64,000 bases of DNA, from contig JANCYW010000005.1 in NCBI GenBank assembly GCA_026184775.1, forward strand, positions 1 through 64,000, in the 5' to 3' direction. Made by a program: the position numbers and the translations under genes. Shown here one piece after another: positions 44,230-53,785 of this stretch. The notes under the pieces were generated by a model, which was not told the origin of the DNA, did not search any database, and saw only the letters and a list, made by a program, of their open reading frames with translations. This DNA is from Cyanidium caldarium. Lineage: Eukaryota; Rhodophyta; Bangiophyceae; Cyanidiales; Cyanidiaceae. Numbering within the stretch: position 1 is the stretch's first letter; the number at the start of each line of letters is the position of its first letter.

Positions 44230-44559
44230 GAACGCTTCCAGTGCCCGTGCCTCATAGCGGACATTACACGCTGTTCATTCCCACACTCGCCCACGGCGCC
44301 ATGGTCCACCGTCGTCGCGCAACCCCGGCACCCGACACCCCCCCGACGCGCCCCGCTGCGCGCTTCATCCCGTCGGGCGCCCATTCTGACTCGTTCGCTC
44401 GCTCGCTTCACGGCGCACGCAACGTCGTCCGCAACACGCCACGAGTCGGTCGTTGAGACCGGGATTATGCGCTGATTGGGCTGACACTAGTGCTGCCAGA
44501 CACAGCACAGTGCAGTTTGTACCCATTGGCGGCGCGCACGGCACGTTACAACCTCCGAA
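44230..44559. other. Divergent promoter region, USP / TIM14
   Basis: 330 bp between two divergent start codons. No gene-like frame, tRNA fold or obvious core promoter motif; C-rich on the + strand. Confidence 0.45.
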
Positions 44560-44901
44560 ATGGCCACCCCGGTGATGGTGGGGTTGGCGGCGGCGGGCGC
44601 GGCGTTGGCGGCGCGGGCGGCGGTGCGGGCGTGGCAGGCGTTGCAGGGTATGCCGGCGCGACCGAGCTTTCCGCGAGCGTTTTTACAGAACGGATTTGAG
44701 GCGACCATGTCGCGCGCCGAGGCGCTGCACATTTTGGGGCTGCGCGAGGGCGCCAGCCGCGACAAGATACGCGAGGCGCACCGACGACTGATGCGGATCA
44801 ACCACCCGGACGCGGGCGGGAGTGCATACTTGGCCACCAAGGTGAACGAGGCGAAGGACGTGTTGCTGGGCGCTGGGCGCCGGGCGACCAGCGGTTTTTG
44901 A
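44560..44901 (+). CDS. PAM18: Mitochondrial import J-protein TIM14 (PAM18)
   Basis: 113 aa from ATG 44560, the normal size. PAM18 sits in the inner membrane and stimulates mtHsp70 in the import motor. An N-terminal Ala-rich membrane helix (GLAAAGAALAARAAVRAW) is followed by PSFPRAFLQNGFEATMSRAEALHILGL and a J domain with the HPD motif in RRLMRINHPDAGGSAYLATKVNEAKDVLL. The F...GFE..M...EA..IL.. wording is diagnostic of PAM18/TIM14. Confidence 0.94.
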   Translation: MATPVMVGLAAAGAALAARAAVRAWQALQGMPARPSFPRAFLQNGFEATMSRAEALHILGLREGASRDKIREAHRRLMRINHPDAGGSAYLATKVNEAKDVLLGAGRRATSGF

Positions 44902-45020
44902 AGGAGTCGACGCGCTGGTGTAATGTAGGGATGCAGACGGTCGAGGGACGGGCCTCCGAGCGCCCGCTCGCTCGCGGGAAACACTTGGTGCCACCCGCCT
45001 TCCATATCGTCCTCCGTTGT

Positions 45021-45446
45021 CTAGATCAACAATTGCTCAATCTTCGTCCGCAAGGCCAGAATCTGGTTCCGCAACTGACTCAGGTCGGCACTGAGCACCG
45101 AGCAGGCGATCACCGGGCGCGACACCCCGCACGCCCGCCCCAGCGCTGCCTTGGACGACACGAACACGTAGGGGCAGGCCTTGTCCTCGGCCACCAGCGG
45201 CGCCGACAGCAGGATCTCCAACGGCTGCGTGTCCGCCGCCAACACCACAAACTCTGCCAGACCGCGATTCATCGACTTGAGCACCTCGTTCAGTCCCTTC
45301 TTCACCTGCTTGTACTGGCTGGCTTGTCGCACCAGATCCAGAATTTCCACCGTCAAGTCGGCCGGCGCCAACGGGAACGCTCGCGGGTCCGCCACCGCCG
45401 CTTTGGACGCGCCAGTCGGCGCTTCGGACAGCGCGTCCACGTCCAT
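45021..45446 (-). CDS. SNU13: SNU13/15.5K RNA-binding protein
   Basis: 141 aa from ATG 45446. SNU13 (NHP2L1) binds kink-turns in U4 snRNA and box C/D snoRNAs. It is an L7Ae-family protein: ASQYKQVKKGLNEVLKSMNRGLAEFVVLAADTQPLEI, then LVAEDKACPYVFVSSKAALGRACGVSRPVIACSV, and LRNQILALRTKIEQLLI at the C-terminus, a near-complete match to the SNU13 pattern. The first ~25 residues are a variable extension. Presence of SNU13 is consistent with the reduced but functional spliceosome implied by the intron in this window. Confidence 0.95.
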   Translation of the reverse strand: MDVDALSEAPTGASKAAVADPRAFPLAPADLTVEILDLVRQASQYKQVKKGLNEVLKSMNRGLAEFVVLAADTQPLEILLSAPLVAEDKACPYVFVSSKAALGRACGVSRPVIACSVLSADLSQLRNQILALRTKIEQLLI

Positions 45447-45920
45447 GGCGGCAAGGGAGAGAGCGGGGCGGGACGCGTTGCCCAGGCAAACGCGTGAGAA
45501 CGGGCCGACCGAAGACGAGAGCCGTGCGGACCCTTCAGCCCCTCAGTTTGCACCTTGCAGCGAGAAAATACCCTCTTCGAATGAACAGAGACCACTGTCG
45601 AATGCCGTTGTCGCACTATGCAGTCCCTCGTGGCAACGTCAGCGTCTATTCGTGGTGATGTCCCCGTCGACCGACCGCAACCGCCGAGACCGCCGCAGCC
45701 GCCGGCGCGCATCAATCGCTGCCCGCATGCCGCTGGGCGCGCGTGCACACACCGATCCAACACCGTCGCACCTCGAGCCGTCCGGGTCGGTCAGGCATTA
45801 CGGACACCTCTATATTCTCTCATACCTTTCAGCCTTCATCACCGCCACCTTGCCGATACTCTTTATATTCTCCGTGCTTTTCCCTCCTCTGTCCGCCCTT
45901 CTCCCAACGGCCTCACCGCT
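45447..45920. other. Intergenic region upstream of SNU13
   Basis: 474 bp holding the SNU13 promoter and the 3' UTR of the RsmB-like gene (both on the minus strand). No supported reading frame or RNA gene. Confidence 0.45.
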
Positions 45921-47828
45921 CTAGGCACCTTCCGGCGGCTGTGTGCGCATGATGAGCGCGCCGTAACCGCCGTCGCGATAGTCCGGATCGGGATATATGA
46001 GACGTTGCCAGACCAGCTCAAAACCGGGTGTAGCCGCCAGCACCTCGCGCACCACATCTTCGCCCTCCTCGCGCAGCACCGAGCAGGTGCTGTACAGCAC
46101 GGCCACGCGCGCCAGGTGCAGCGCGCGCTCCAGGATGGCCTTTTGCCGGGCGATGATTTTCGGCAACGCCGACTTGAAGTTGTGCTTACGGAGCCGCCAG
46201 CGCGCTTCCGGGCGGCGCGATAGCACACCGGTGTTGGTGCACGGCACATCGGCGATGACCACGTCGAAGCGCGGCGTGTGCGACGCGTTCTGACTGCTCA
46301 GGTAACGGTTGCCGTCGGTGTCCGCCAGGTGCTCGGCGCGCCCGACGACATAGTTCACGCTGATGTCGGTTAGGTCCGCGTGTCGAAATGCGCCGCTCTG
46401 CATCTGCTTCAGCCGCAGCGGGGACACATCCAGCGCCACGTACTCCATCGGCTGCGGCGCCGACAGCACCGATCGCACGTAGTCGTGCAGCGCTCGCAAT
46501 TTGCCACCGGGCGCCGCACACAGGTCGACCACCCGACGCAAACGCTGGGCGGGCCAGCGCTCGAAAAGCCGCCTACACTGCTGACCGATGAGCTCCGCCT
46601 GCGCAGCACACTGTATCGGATACCGCTCACCGAGCTGTCGCGCGGTCTGACGGGCGCTGCTCGCCGCATCCGTCAGCGGCAATGACATCTCCACCGACTC
46701 GGGACCCAGCGACAGCGACATGCGCATGCGCAGCATTTGCCAGGGCAACGATGCGGGCGGCGGCTCCGGGGTGGTCGTGGTGGCATCGGCGGCAGCGGCA
46801 GCCGCATCCTCGGACGGAATGGGCGTCTCCCAGAGGGCCACCTGCATTTCCAGCGCTCGCTGCACCAGCGGCGCGTCAACGTCCGTGAGCGGCACCCGCA
46901 GCTGCGTGACCGGCGACAGATTGCTCGCCAATAGGATACGCTCCATCTGCGCCTCGTCGTTCACTTGCGACGACAGTCGCTGCACGAACGCGCCCGGAAA
47001 AGAGTAACGCACCGATAACGAGTCCAGCGGGAACGGCAGCGGCCGCAGGATGTACGGCGCCGGTCGCGTCATTACACCCGACTCCGCCTCATGCAGCGCG
47101 TACTTCTCCAAATTGCGCAGCAGTGCGTTCACAAACGCGCCAAAGCGCTTGTCGAAATGCCGCTTGGCCAACTCCACCGTCGAATTCACGATGGCATACA
47201 TCGGCACGCGATCCAAAAAGGCGTACTGCGCCAGCGCCATGTGCAGAAGCGCCCGCTTCCGCCGCTCCAGGCGGAAAGTGCGGCGGGCATCGCGCGTCTC
47301 CGCATCGGTCTTGTGGCCGTCCAGATCGTTGACCGCCATCGCCCGCAGGGCGTAGTCGAACAGGCGCCGCTGGCGCACGGCGTGCGAGGCCGTGGTCATG
47401 GCCAACGCGTAATCGGCACGGCTCGGGCGCACCATCTCGTTCCATTCTGCCAGCGTCTCCCACACGTAATACACCTCGTGCCGGCCACTGCCATCGCCGG
47501 CCTCGTAGCGATACTCCTCCTCCGGCAGCAGTGTCTTCTCGATGGCCAGAAACGCTGCCTCGCGCGCCGCCATCGTACTCATAACGCCGTTGACGGAGCG
47601 CTTGTGTCGGTCATACGATGATGTGGGTGCCTCATCTGCCGTGGCGGTGGGCGCGACGGTGTCCGTCGGCCCCGGCTCGGACACCGTCAACCACAGCGGC
47701 CGGCGCGCCGACCGCACCGGAGTTCGCGCCGCTGGACGCGCCCACGGCAGCGCAGGCGCCCGCACCAGCGATGGTCGCATAGCGGGATTGCGCGCACAGG
47801 GTCCCAGCCATGGCAGTTGCACAAACAT
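45921..47828 (-). CDS. RsmB-like rRNA m5C methyltransferase (NusB + Nol1/Nop2/Sun)
   Basis: 635 aa from ATG 47828; ATGs at 47912 and 47783 are alternatives. RsmB methylates C967 of bacterial 16S rRNA. The N-terminal ~80 residues (MFVQLPWLGPCARNP, then Arg/Pro/Ala-rich) look like a transit peptide. A NusB-like domain follows (ALAQYAFLDRVPMYAIVNSTVELAK, FGAFVNALLRNLEK), then the methyltransferase with VVDLCAAPGGKLRALHDY (SAM motif), DVVIADVPCTNTGVLSRRPEARWR (motif IV, P-C) and VLYSTCSVLREEGEDVV (motif VI catalytic Cys). The NusB-plus-methyltransferase order is that of bacterial RsmB rather than eukaryotic NOP2, which supports an organellar, most likely plastid, enzyme. Confidence 0.87.
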   Translation of the reverse strand: MFVQLPWLGPCARNPAMRPSLVRAPALPWARPAARTPVRSARRPLWLTVSEPGPTDTVAPTATADEAPTSSYDRHKRSVNGVMSTMAAREAAFLAIEKTLLPEEEYRYEAGDGSGRHEVYYVWETLAEWNEMVRPSRADYALAMTTASHAVRQRRLFDYALRAMAVNDLDGHKTDAETRDARRTFRLERRKRALLHMALAQYAFLDRVPMYAIVNSTVELAKRHFDKRFGAFVNALLRNLEKYALHEAESGVMTRPAPYILRPLPFPLDSLSVRYSFPGAFVQRLSSQVNDEAQMERILLASNLSPVTQLRVPLTDVDAPLVQRALEMQVALWETPIPSEDAAAAAADATTTTPEPPPASLPWQMLRMRMSLSLGPESVEMSLPLTDAASSARQTARQLGERYPIQCAAQAELIGQQCRRLFERWPAQRLRRVVDLCAAPGGKLRALHDYVRSVLSAPQPMEYVALDVSPLRLKQMQSGAFRHADLTDISVNYVVGRAEHLADTDGNRYLSSQNASHTPRFDVVIADVPCTNTGVLSRRPEARWRLRKHNFKSALPKIIARQKAILERALHLARVAVLYSTCSVLREEGEDVVREVLAATPGFELVWQRLIYPDPDYRDGGYGALIMRTQPPEGA

Positions 47829-48451
47829 CCAGCCGGCGCGACCGCCGCGACGCGTCCGAAACGATGCAACGCCCGGCGCGCCGCTCCCCGTAGTACAACA
47901 CTCTAAATCCATACCGTGGTGCTCCGTCCAGTAGCACCAAGCGGTGTAACGACCGACACAGCAGTGTGGTGGAGGCGTACGTGTCACTCCCCGGCTACGC
48001 TCCGTGTACCCGCTCCCGCAGCTCAGCCGACGCGTTGCCGTTTCCACCTTTCTGACACTCGCGAAACGCGTCAGAAACGTGACGGCTCCCCGTCGACTCC
48101 TTCAATGTCCTCGCTCGCACGATCGGCAACTTGTTCAGTGCCACTGCGCCCGCTGCCACTCCATTCTGCGTCCGTCCACCCGCAGCACGCGCTCCACGCC
48201 GCCGACGTCGACGTTCGGACCGGCCGACCGGCCGGCCGGTGAAGCGGCGCGCCGATCGCCGCGCGCCTTCGGATTCCGCACACGACCGCACACGGCTCGC
48301 TCCGGTGCTCCGTCGGGGGTGGCCGGCTTGTCGGTGGGGTAACGTCGGTGGCCCACGGATGGGTGTCACCTGCACATTCCAGAATTTATAGTGACGGATC
48401 GATAAGGCTACGAACGGCTTAACGGAGTGGAGCAGATCCGAAACCTCTGAT
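47829..48451. other. Divergent promoter region, RsmB-like / ValRS
   Basis: 623 bp between two divergent ATGs. It contains a GGCCGGCC-rich palindromic patch near 48220-48240 and an AATTTATAG near 48383, about 70 bp before the ValRS ATG, which could act as a TATA-like element. No RNA gene or domain-bearing frame seen. Confidence 0.45.
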
Positions 48452-51400
48452 ATGCCCGCGGCGGGACCGAATGGTGCGGAGGTCGGCTTGGCCGATTACC
48501 TCGCTATGAGCGAGGAGCAGCGAGCACAGCTGCCCAAAGCGCGACAGAAGAAACTGGCGCGACTGGCACAGCAAGCTGAACAGAAGGCGCTCAAGGCACG
48601 GGCAGCAGCGGCGGTGGCAGTGGCACTGCCCACCGCCGCTGACGACGACGCCGTGGCGCCCGCGCGATCGGGCACTGCCGCCGTCGGCGATCGTTCCGGT
48701 GCGGTCCCATCCGACAGCAAACGCGTTCCTGAAGAGTATGTCGACCGCACTCCTCGCGGCGACTACAAAGAGCTGTTGCGCAAGCCGATGGCGCCGGCGT
48801 ATTACCCGAGTTCGGTCGAGGCCGCGTGGAACGACTGGTGGGAGGCGAGCGGTTACTACGGCGCCTCTGTGGAGGCGGCGCAGCAGGTCACCGACGCGCA
48901 GCACAAGTTTGTGATGGTGATACCGCCGCCCAATGTCACTGGATCGCTGCATCTGGGGCACGCGCTCACCTGCGCCATCCAGGACTGTCTCACGCGATGG
49001 CACCGTATGCTCGGTCACGTGACGTTGTGGCTGCCGGGCACCGACCACGCCGGCATCGCCACCCAGACGGTGGTGGAGCGGAAGCTGTTGCGAGAGCGCG
49101 ACAAGACGCGACACGACCTGGGGCGCGAGTCGTTTATAGAGGAGGTGTGGAGGTACAAGGAGGAGTACGGCGGCCGCATCTGTCAACAGTTGCGGCGGCT
49201 GGGCGCGTCGGTGGATTGGAGTCGCGAGCAGTTCACCATGAATCGGCGGCTGTCACGCGCGGTCACCGAGGCGTTTGTGCGGCTGTATGAGCGCGGCCTG
49301 ATCTATCGCGGCACGCGCCTGGTCAACTGGTGCTGTCGTCTGCGCACGGCGCTCAGCGACATCGAGGTGGAGTATGTGGATATTGCCGGGCGCGAGATGC
49401 GGCGGGTGCCCGGCCACGACCGGGAGGTGGAGTTTGGGGTGCTGACGCAGTTCGCCTACCCGCTGCGTCACGAGCCGGACACCGAGGAGCAGCCGACTGA
49501 GTTGGTGGTGGCCACCACGCGCCTGGAGACCATGCTGGGCGATGTGGCGGTGGCCGTGCACCCCGACGACGCCCGTTACAGGCATCTGATCGGGCGGCGG
49601 CTGCTGCACCCGCTGATCCCAGAGCGTGATCTGGTGGTTATCGGCGACGCGCAGTTGGTGGATATGACGTTCGGCACCGGCTGCGTCAAGGTGACGCCGG
49701 CGCACGACCCCAACGATTACGAGTGCGGCCAGCGACACCGCCTGCCGCAGATTACCGTCATCGGTGAGGACGGGCGCATGAACGCCCACGCCGGCGAATT
49801 TGCCGGTCTGATGCGCTACGACGCGCGTGTGGCGGTGGAGCAGGCACTCGGCGAGCGCGGCCTCATGCGCGGCAAGCACAGCCACCCGATGCGGTTGGGA
49901 GTGTGTTCGCGCACCGGTGACGTCATCGAGCCGCTGCTCAAGCCGCAGTGGTGGATGCGCTGCGACCACATGGCGCAGCGGGCGCTGGAAGCGGTGCGCG
50001 ATGGCCGCATCACCATTCTGCCGGAGTTTCACCGCGAGACTTGGTATCGATGGCTGGAAAACATCCGCGATTGGTGCATCTCGCGCCAGCTCTGGTGGGG
50101 CCACCGCATTCCCGCCTGGCGCTACGTGGACGCGGATGGCGGTGAGGAGCGCTGGATCGTGGCCCGCAGCGAGTCGGAGGCGCGCGCCCAGGCGCCGGCG
50201 GCGGTGCGCGACGCCCTCCACCAGGATGAAGACGTGTTGGACACGTGGTTCTCCTCGGGGCTGTTCCCGTTTTCGGTGTTCGGCTGGCCGGCGGACGCGG
50301 ACGCCGACCCCGCCGCCTCCGAGCTGCGCGCCTTCTACCCGGGCACCCTGCTGGAGACCGGCCACGACATTCTCTTCTTCTGGGTGGCGCGTATGGTGAT
50401 GCTGGGGTTGGAGTTGACCGACACCGAACCGTTCCGCACCGTGTACTTGCACGCCATCATCCGCGACAAGTACGGTCGCAAAATGTCCAAGTCGCTCGGC
50501 AACGTCATCGACCCGATTGAGGTGATCGAGGGCGCCTCGCTGCAACAGCTGCACGCCAAGCTGCTGGAGGGCAATCTGGATGCGCGCGAGGTGGAGCGCG
50601 CACGGCAAGGACAGAAGATGGACTTTGGCGAGGGCGGCATCCCCGAGTGTGGCGCGGATGCGTTGCGGTTCGGGCTGCTGGCGTACACGCTGCAGGGCCG
50701 CGACATCAATCTGGACGTGGCGCGCGTGGCGGCGTATCGGCATTTCTGCAACAAGCTGTGGAATGCCGCCCGTTTCGCGCTGCACCTGCTGGAAGCGGAG
50801 GAGGAGCGGGGGATGCGAGAGGCGACCGATGGCCACGCGGCGACCGAGGCATTCGCGCTGGAGGATCGCTGGGTCCGTTCGCGGGCGTCGGCCTGTGCGG
50901 CCGCCTGCAACAGCTCCCTGCAGCAGTTTCTGTTCGCGGAGGCGGTCACGGCGCTGTACAATTTCTGGCTGTACGAGTTGTGCGACGTGTACCTGGAGGC
51001 GATCAAGCCGCGCGTCTACAACGCCGACACTTCCGCGGCGAGCGCTGCAGCCGCGCGTCGCACCCTGCTGGAATGTCTGGACGTCGGTCTGCGGCTGCTG
51101 CATCCGATGATGCCGTTCGTGACCGAAGAGCTGTACCAGCGGCTGCCGGTGAAGCGGCGGTGCGCGTCGATCATGATTGCGCCCTATCCGCAACCGTTTG
51201 GTAGCGACCCGGAGGCGGAGACGGCGATGGAACAGGTGTTGTTGCTGGTGCGGACGGTGCGTTCGATGAGGGCCACGTATCAGGTGAAACGCAGCGCGCG
51301 GCCGTCGGTGTCGGTGCAGGGCGTGATGGCGGCAGCTGCCGAGGCCGACGCGATGCGGCGGCTGGTGCGCACGCTAACTCAGTGCGGCAGCGTAGAGCTG

Positions 51401-51709
51401 CTGGCACAGCCGCCGTCCGCGGTGGCGCAGTGTGCCACTCAGGTGGCTGCGCCTGGCATCACGGTGTACCTCAATTTGGCCGGACTGATCGATGTGCGCG
51501 CCGAGTTGGCCAAACTGCACGTCAAGGCCGATGAAGCGCAGCGGCTGGCGCAACGGTACCGCACGCAGTTGCAGTCGTTCGATGCGCGCGTGCCCGACGC
51601 GGTGCGTCGTCGGGCGGCGGAGGCGCTCGAGCGTGCCGACGAGGAGGCGCGCACCGTGCACGAGGCCATCGGACGGTTGCAGCGGTTGAAGTTGGAGGAC
51701 CAGCAGTAG
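48452..51709 (+). CDS. Valyl-tRNA synthetase
   Basis: 1085 aa from ATG 48452. Class I synthetase for tRNA-Val with an editing domain. An N-terminal basic, Ala-rich extension with PKARQKKLARLAQQAEQ precedes YYPSSVEAAWNDWW. HIGH motif: PPPNVTGSLHLGHALT (around residue 165); the editing domain contains FAYPLRH, TTRLETMLGDVAVAVHP and GTGCVKVTPAHDPNDYECG; KMSKS: YGRKMSKSLGNVIDPIEVIEG (around 677). WCISRQLWWGHRIPAW and DEDVLDTWFSSGLFPFSVFGW are also canonical. A C-terminal coiled coil (LAKLHVKADEAQRLAQRY) is usual for ValRS. One gene may serve more than one compartment; no strong transit peptide is seen. Confidence 0.95.
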   Translation: MPAAGPNGAEVGLADYLAMSEEQRAQLPKARQKKLARLAQQAEQKALKARAAAAVAVALPTAADDDAVAPARSGTAAVGDRSGAVPSDSKRVPEEYVDRTPRGDYKELLRKPMAPAYYPSSVEAAWNDWWEASGYYGASVEAAQQVTDAQHKFVMVIPPPNVTGSLHLGHALTCAIQDCLTRWHRMLGHVTLWLPGTDHAGIATQTVVERKLLRERDKTRHDLGRESFIEEVWRYKEEYGGRICQQLRRLGASVDWSREQFTMNRRLSRAVTEAFVRLYERGLIYRGTRLVNWCCRLRTALSDIEVEYVDIAGREMRRVPGHDREVEFGVLTQFAYPLRHEPDTEEQPTELVVATTRLETMLGDVAVAVHPDDARYRHLIGRRLLHPLIPERDLVVIGDAQLVDMTFGTGCVKVTPAHDPNDYECGQRHRLPQITVIGEDGRMNAHAGEFAGLMRYDARVAVEQALGERGLMRGKHSHPMRLGVCSRTGDVIEPLLKPQWWMRCDHMAQRALEAVRDGRITILPEFHRETWYRWLENIRDWCISRQLWWGHRIPAWRYVDADGGEERWIVARSESEARAQAPAAVRDALHQDEDVLDTWFSSGLFPFSVFGWPADADADPAASELRAFYPGTLLETGHDILFFWVARMVMLGLELTDTEPFRTVYLHAIIRDKYGRKMSKSLGNVIDPIEVIEGASLQQLHAKLLEGNLDAREVERARQGQKMDFGEGGIPECGADALRFGLLAYTLQGRDINLDVARVAAYRHFCNKLWNAARFALHLLEAEEERGMREATDGHAATEAFALEDRWVRSRASACAAACNSSLQQFLFAEAVTALYNFWLYELCDVYLEAIKPRVYNADTSAASAAAARRTLLECLDVGLRLLHPMMPFVTEELYQRLPVKRRCASIMIAPYPQPFGSDPEAETAMEQVLLLVRTVRSMRATYQVKRSARPSVSVQGVMAAAAEADAMRRLVRTLTQCGSVELLAQPPSAVAQCATQVAAPGITVYLNLAGLIDVRAELAKLHVKADEAQRLAQRYRTQLQSFDARVPDAVRRRAAEALERADEEARTVHEAIGRLQRLKLEDQQ

Positions 51710-51853
51710 GAGGAGTAGGAGGACGGTAAAAGCGCCCCGTGAAGCGAGGTATCATGTGGGTGCCGTGGTGAGCGTGGCTCGTTCGTCGTCCCCCGACGAT
51801 GTCCTTTACGTCCACTCCACGCTCGCGTCCTGTTCGCTGCAACCATGCGCCCG

Positions 51854-53545
51854 CTACGGCTGTCCTGGTCGTTGTTGTTGCCATTGCCATTGTTGTCGAT
51901 GTTGGTGCCAGGTGCGCCAGGCATCGGTCTCCGCCGACGATTCCGTCGTTGTCGTCGCCGCGTCGCCGGCATCGCGCCCCCCGGCACCAGTGTCGTCGTC
52001 GGCGGCGGCGGCGGCGGCCGCGAATTCGGTCTCCAACGCCTGTTGATATTCGCTCTGCGACTGTCGCCACGCCGCCCAGACATGGGCCGCGCCCTCGTCC
52101 GCCAGGTCGGCAAAATCGCCCGCACCTTTCGCGGTCGTCGATACGGCGTCGGCCGCGATGGAGGACGACGACGATGTGGATGATGATTGTTCTACGGACA
52201 AGTGCTCGGTGAGTTCGCGCGCAGTGCCGCGCCAAAAGTCGGTGTCCGCCTTGGGATCGCGCGGTTTGAATCCGCGACGTTGCAACTCCTCCGTCATTCG
52301 CTCCGCCTCACCAGCACCGGTGTCCGTCGAGCTGGAGGCGGGAGATGTTGTCGCCGAGGTAAACGGCGGCGATGGAGACGTTTCCGGCTCGCTTGCGGTC
52401 GGCTCCGTCGGCACCTGACTCATCAAGTCGCGCGCAGTGCCGCGCCAAAAGTCGGTGTCCGCCTTGGGATCGCGCGGTTTGAATCCGCGACGTTGCAACT
52501 CCTCCGTCATTCGCTCCGCCTCACCAGCACCGGTGTCCGTCGAGCTGGAGGCGGGAGATGTTGTCGCCGAGGTAAACGGCGGCGGCGGCGGCGGCGCCTC
52601 TGCGGGATACGACGGCGCTGACCCCGCCACCGGTGCCGCCGTCGATCCATCCTCCAGCTCCGGCACCTCCTGTTCCATCGTTTCCCAGTTGAAATCGCGC
52701 ATCATCTCCGGCGTGACCTCCTCCAGTTGCTGCTGCGCCTCTGCAGACGCGCTCTCCACCAGATCCGGGTACTGCAGCCAGGAGGTGTCCGGATCCCATT
52801 CGCTGGCGAAGCGCCGTCCGCTCGACGAGGACGCAAAGGGAGTGGAGGTGACTTCGGTGCTGCCGCTGGGGCGCATCGGCTGCGCCCGCTCCGCTACGGT
52901 CGGATCCGTGAAAGCAGTCGGCGGTGTCGGCGATTCGGTGCTCCCAATCGGTTCCGCCGACAATGCGGCCGCACTGCTCGATGCCCCCACGTCCGGCACT
53001 TGGTCCGCAGTGCCTGACGACGCCACTGTGCTGCCGTCCGCCGGGATGTTGGTGATCAACTCCGCCGCCGCCGACTGCCAAAACTGTCGCTCCTTCTTGG
53101 CGTCGCGCACTTGCTCCCCGCGGCGCAACCGTTGCTGCACCTCTTGCATCTCCACTTCCGCATCGTACGCCGCCATGCGCCACTCTACCCACGACGCGCT
53201 GCGCGTATCCGGCATCTCCAGCCCCGGCGGCGGCGGCTTCCACTGCGGCGGCGGTCGCTCACGTCCCCGACCGCCCCCCTGCGCCAACGTCTCGCGCACC
53301 TCTGGCGGCAACGTCTCGCGCACCGCGTCCATCCACGAGGACGCATGGCCCTCTTGATGGCCTTGGCCAGCACCGTCACCCGCCTCGGACGCGGCCTGCA
53401 GGCGGAGCGCCGCTGCTCGCAGCGCGGCAGCCGGCGGATGCCGTTGTCGACCGTGCGTGGTGCTTCCTCCCCACGCTGACCGCCCCGAACTGCCTGCTCG
53501 CCATAACCGCGTCCCCGGCAATGTCACAAACACCAGACACGGCAT
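51854..53545 (-). CDS. Repeat protein with DxxFWxxxAxEL motifs, unknown
   Basis: 563 aa from ATG 53545. The first ~70 residues are Arg/Gly/Ala/Ser-rich with few acids, plausibly a plastid transit peptide. The body is acidic, Ser/Thr/Pro/Glu-rich and low in hydrophobics, so probably largely disordered. A short motif recurs at least three times: ERQFWQSAAAELITNIP, DTDFWRGTARDLMSQVP and DTDFWRGTARELTEHL, the last two within an exact duplication that also repeats AERMTEELQRRGFKPRDPKAD. The end is Trp/Gln-rich (WRTWHQHRQQWQWQQQ). No known family is recognised. Repeated short FW motifs in a flexible chain suggest multivalent binding to a partner; that is inference. Confidence 0.7.
   Translation of the reverse strand: MPCLVFVTLPGTRLWRAGSSGRSAWGGSTTHGRQRHPPAAALRAAALRLQAASEAGDGAGQGHQEGHASSWMDAVRETLPPEVRETLAQGGGRGRERPPPQWKPPPPGLEMPDTRSASWVEWRMAAYDAEVEMQEVQQRLRRGEQVRDAKKERQFWQSAAAELITNIPADGSTVASSGTADQVPDVGASSSAAALSAEPIGSTESPTPPTAFTDPTVAERAQPMRPSGSTEVTSTPFASSSSGRRFASEWDPDTSWLQYPDLVESASAEAQQQLEEVTPEMMRDFNWETMEQEVPELEDGSTAAPVAGSAPSYPAEAPPPPPPFTSATTSPASSSTDTGAGEAERMTEELQRRGFKPRDPKADTDFWRGTARDLMSQVPTEPTASEPETSPSPPFTSATTSPASSSTDTGAGEAERMTEELQRRGFKPRDPKADTDFWRGTARELTEHLSVEQSSSTSSSSSIAADAVSTTAKGAGDFADLADEGAAHVWAAWRQSQSEYQQALETEFAAAAAAADDDTGAGGRDAGDAATTTTESSAETDAWRTWHQHRQQWQWQQQRPGQP
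52215..52584 (-). repeat. Exact in-frame duplication inside the FW-repeat gene
   Basis: Positions 52215-52371 recur identically at 52428-52584, 157 bp with an offset of 213 bp (71 codons), so the frame is kept. Perfect identity, including third codon positions, points to a recent duplication or gene conversion. Confidence 0.92.
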
Positions 53546-53785
53546 CCCAGCCGGTCGATGAGGACTCTGTGCCCGTCGTGGACACCCGCTGCAGTGCAAC
53601 CGCAGCTCGCACCCGTCGCGGTGGTTGTCCTCGCGTGAATCGGCTCGCCGCGCGGGACGCTCCGCCCGGGGGAGGGCCACCGCATGGTCGCTCAACGCAA
53701 AGTCGACATCGCGCTCCGCGGGGAAGCCGCTTCCATTATGAACATCCCGGTGAATTCCAGTGGGTGATACGGCCATCTCCTCGGA

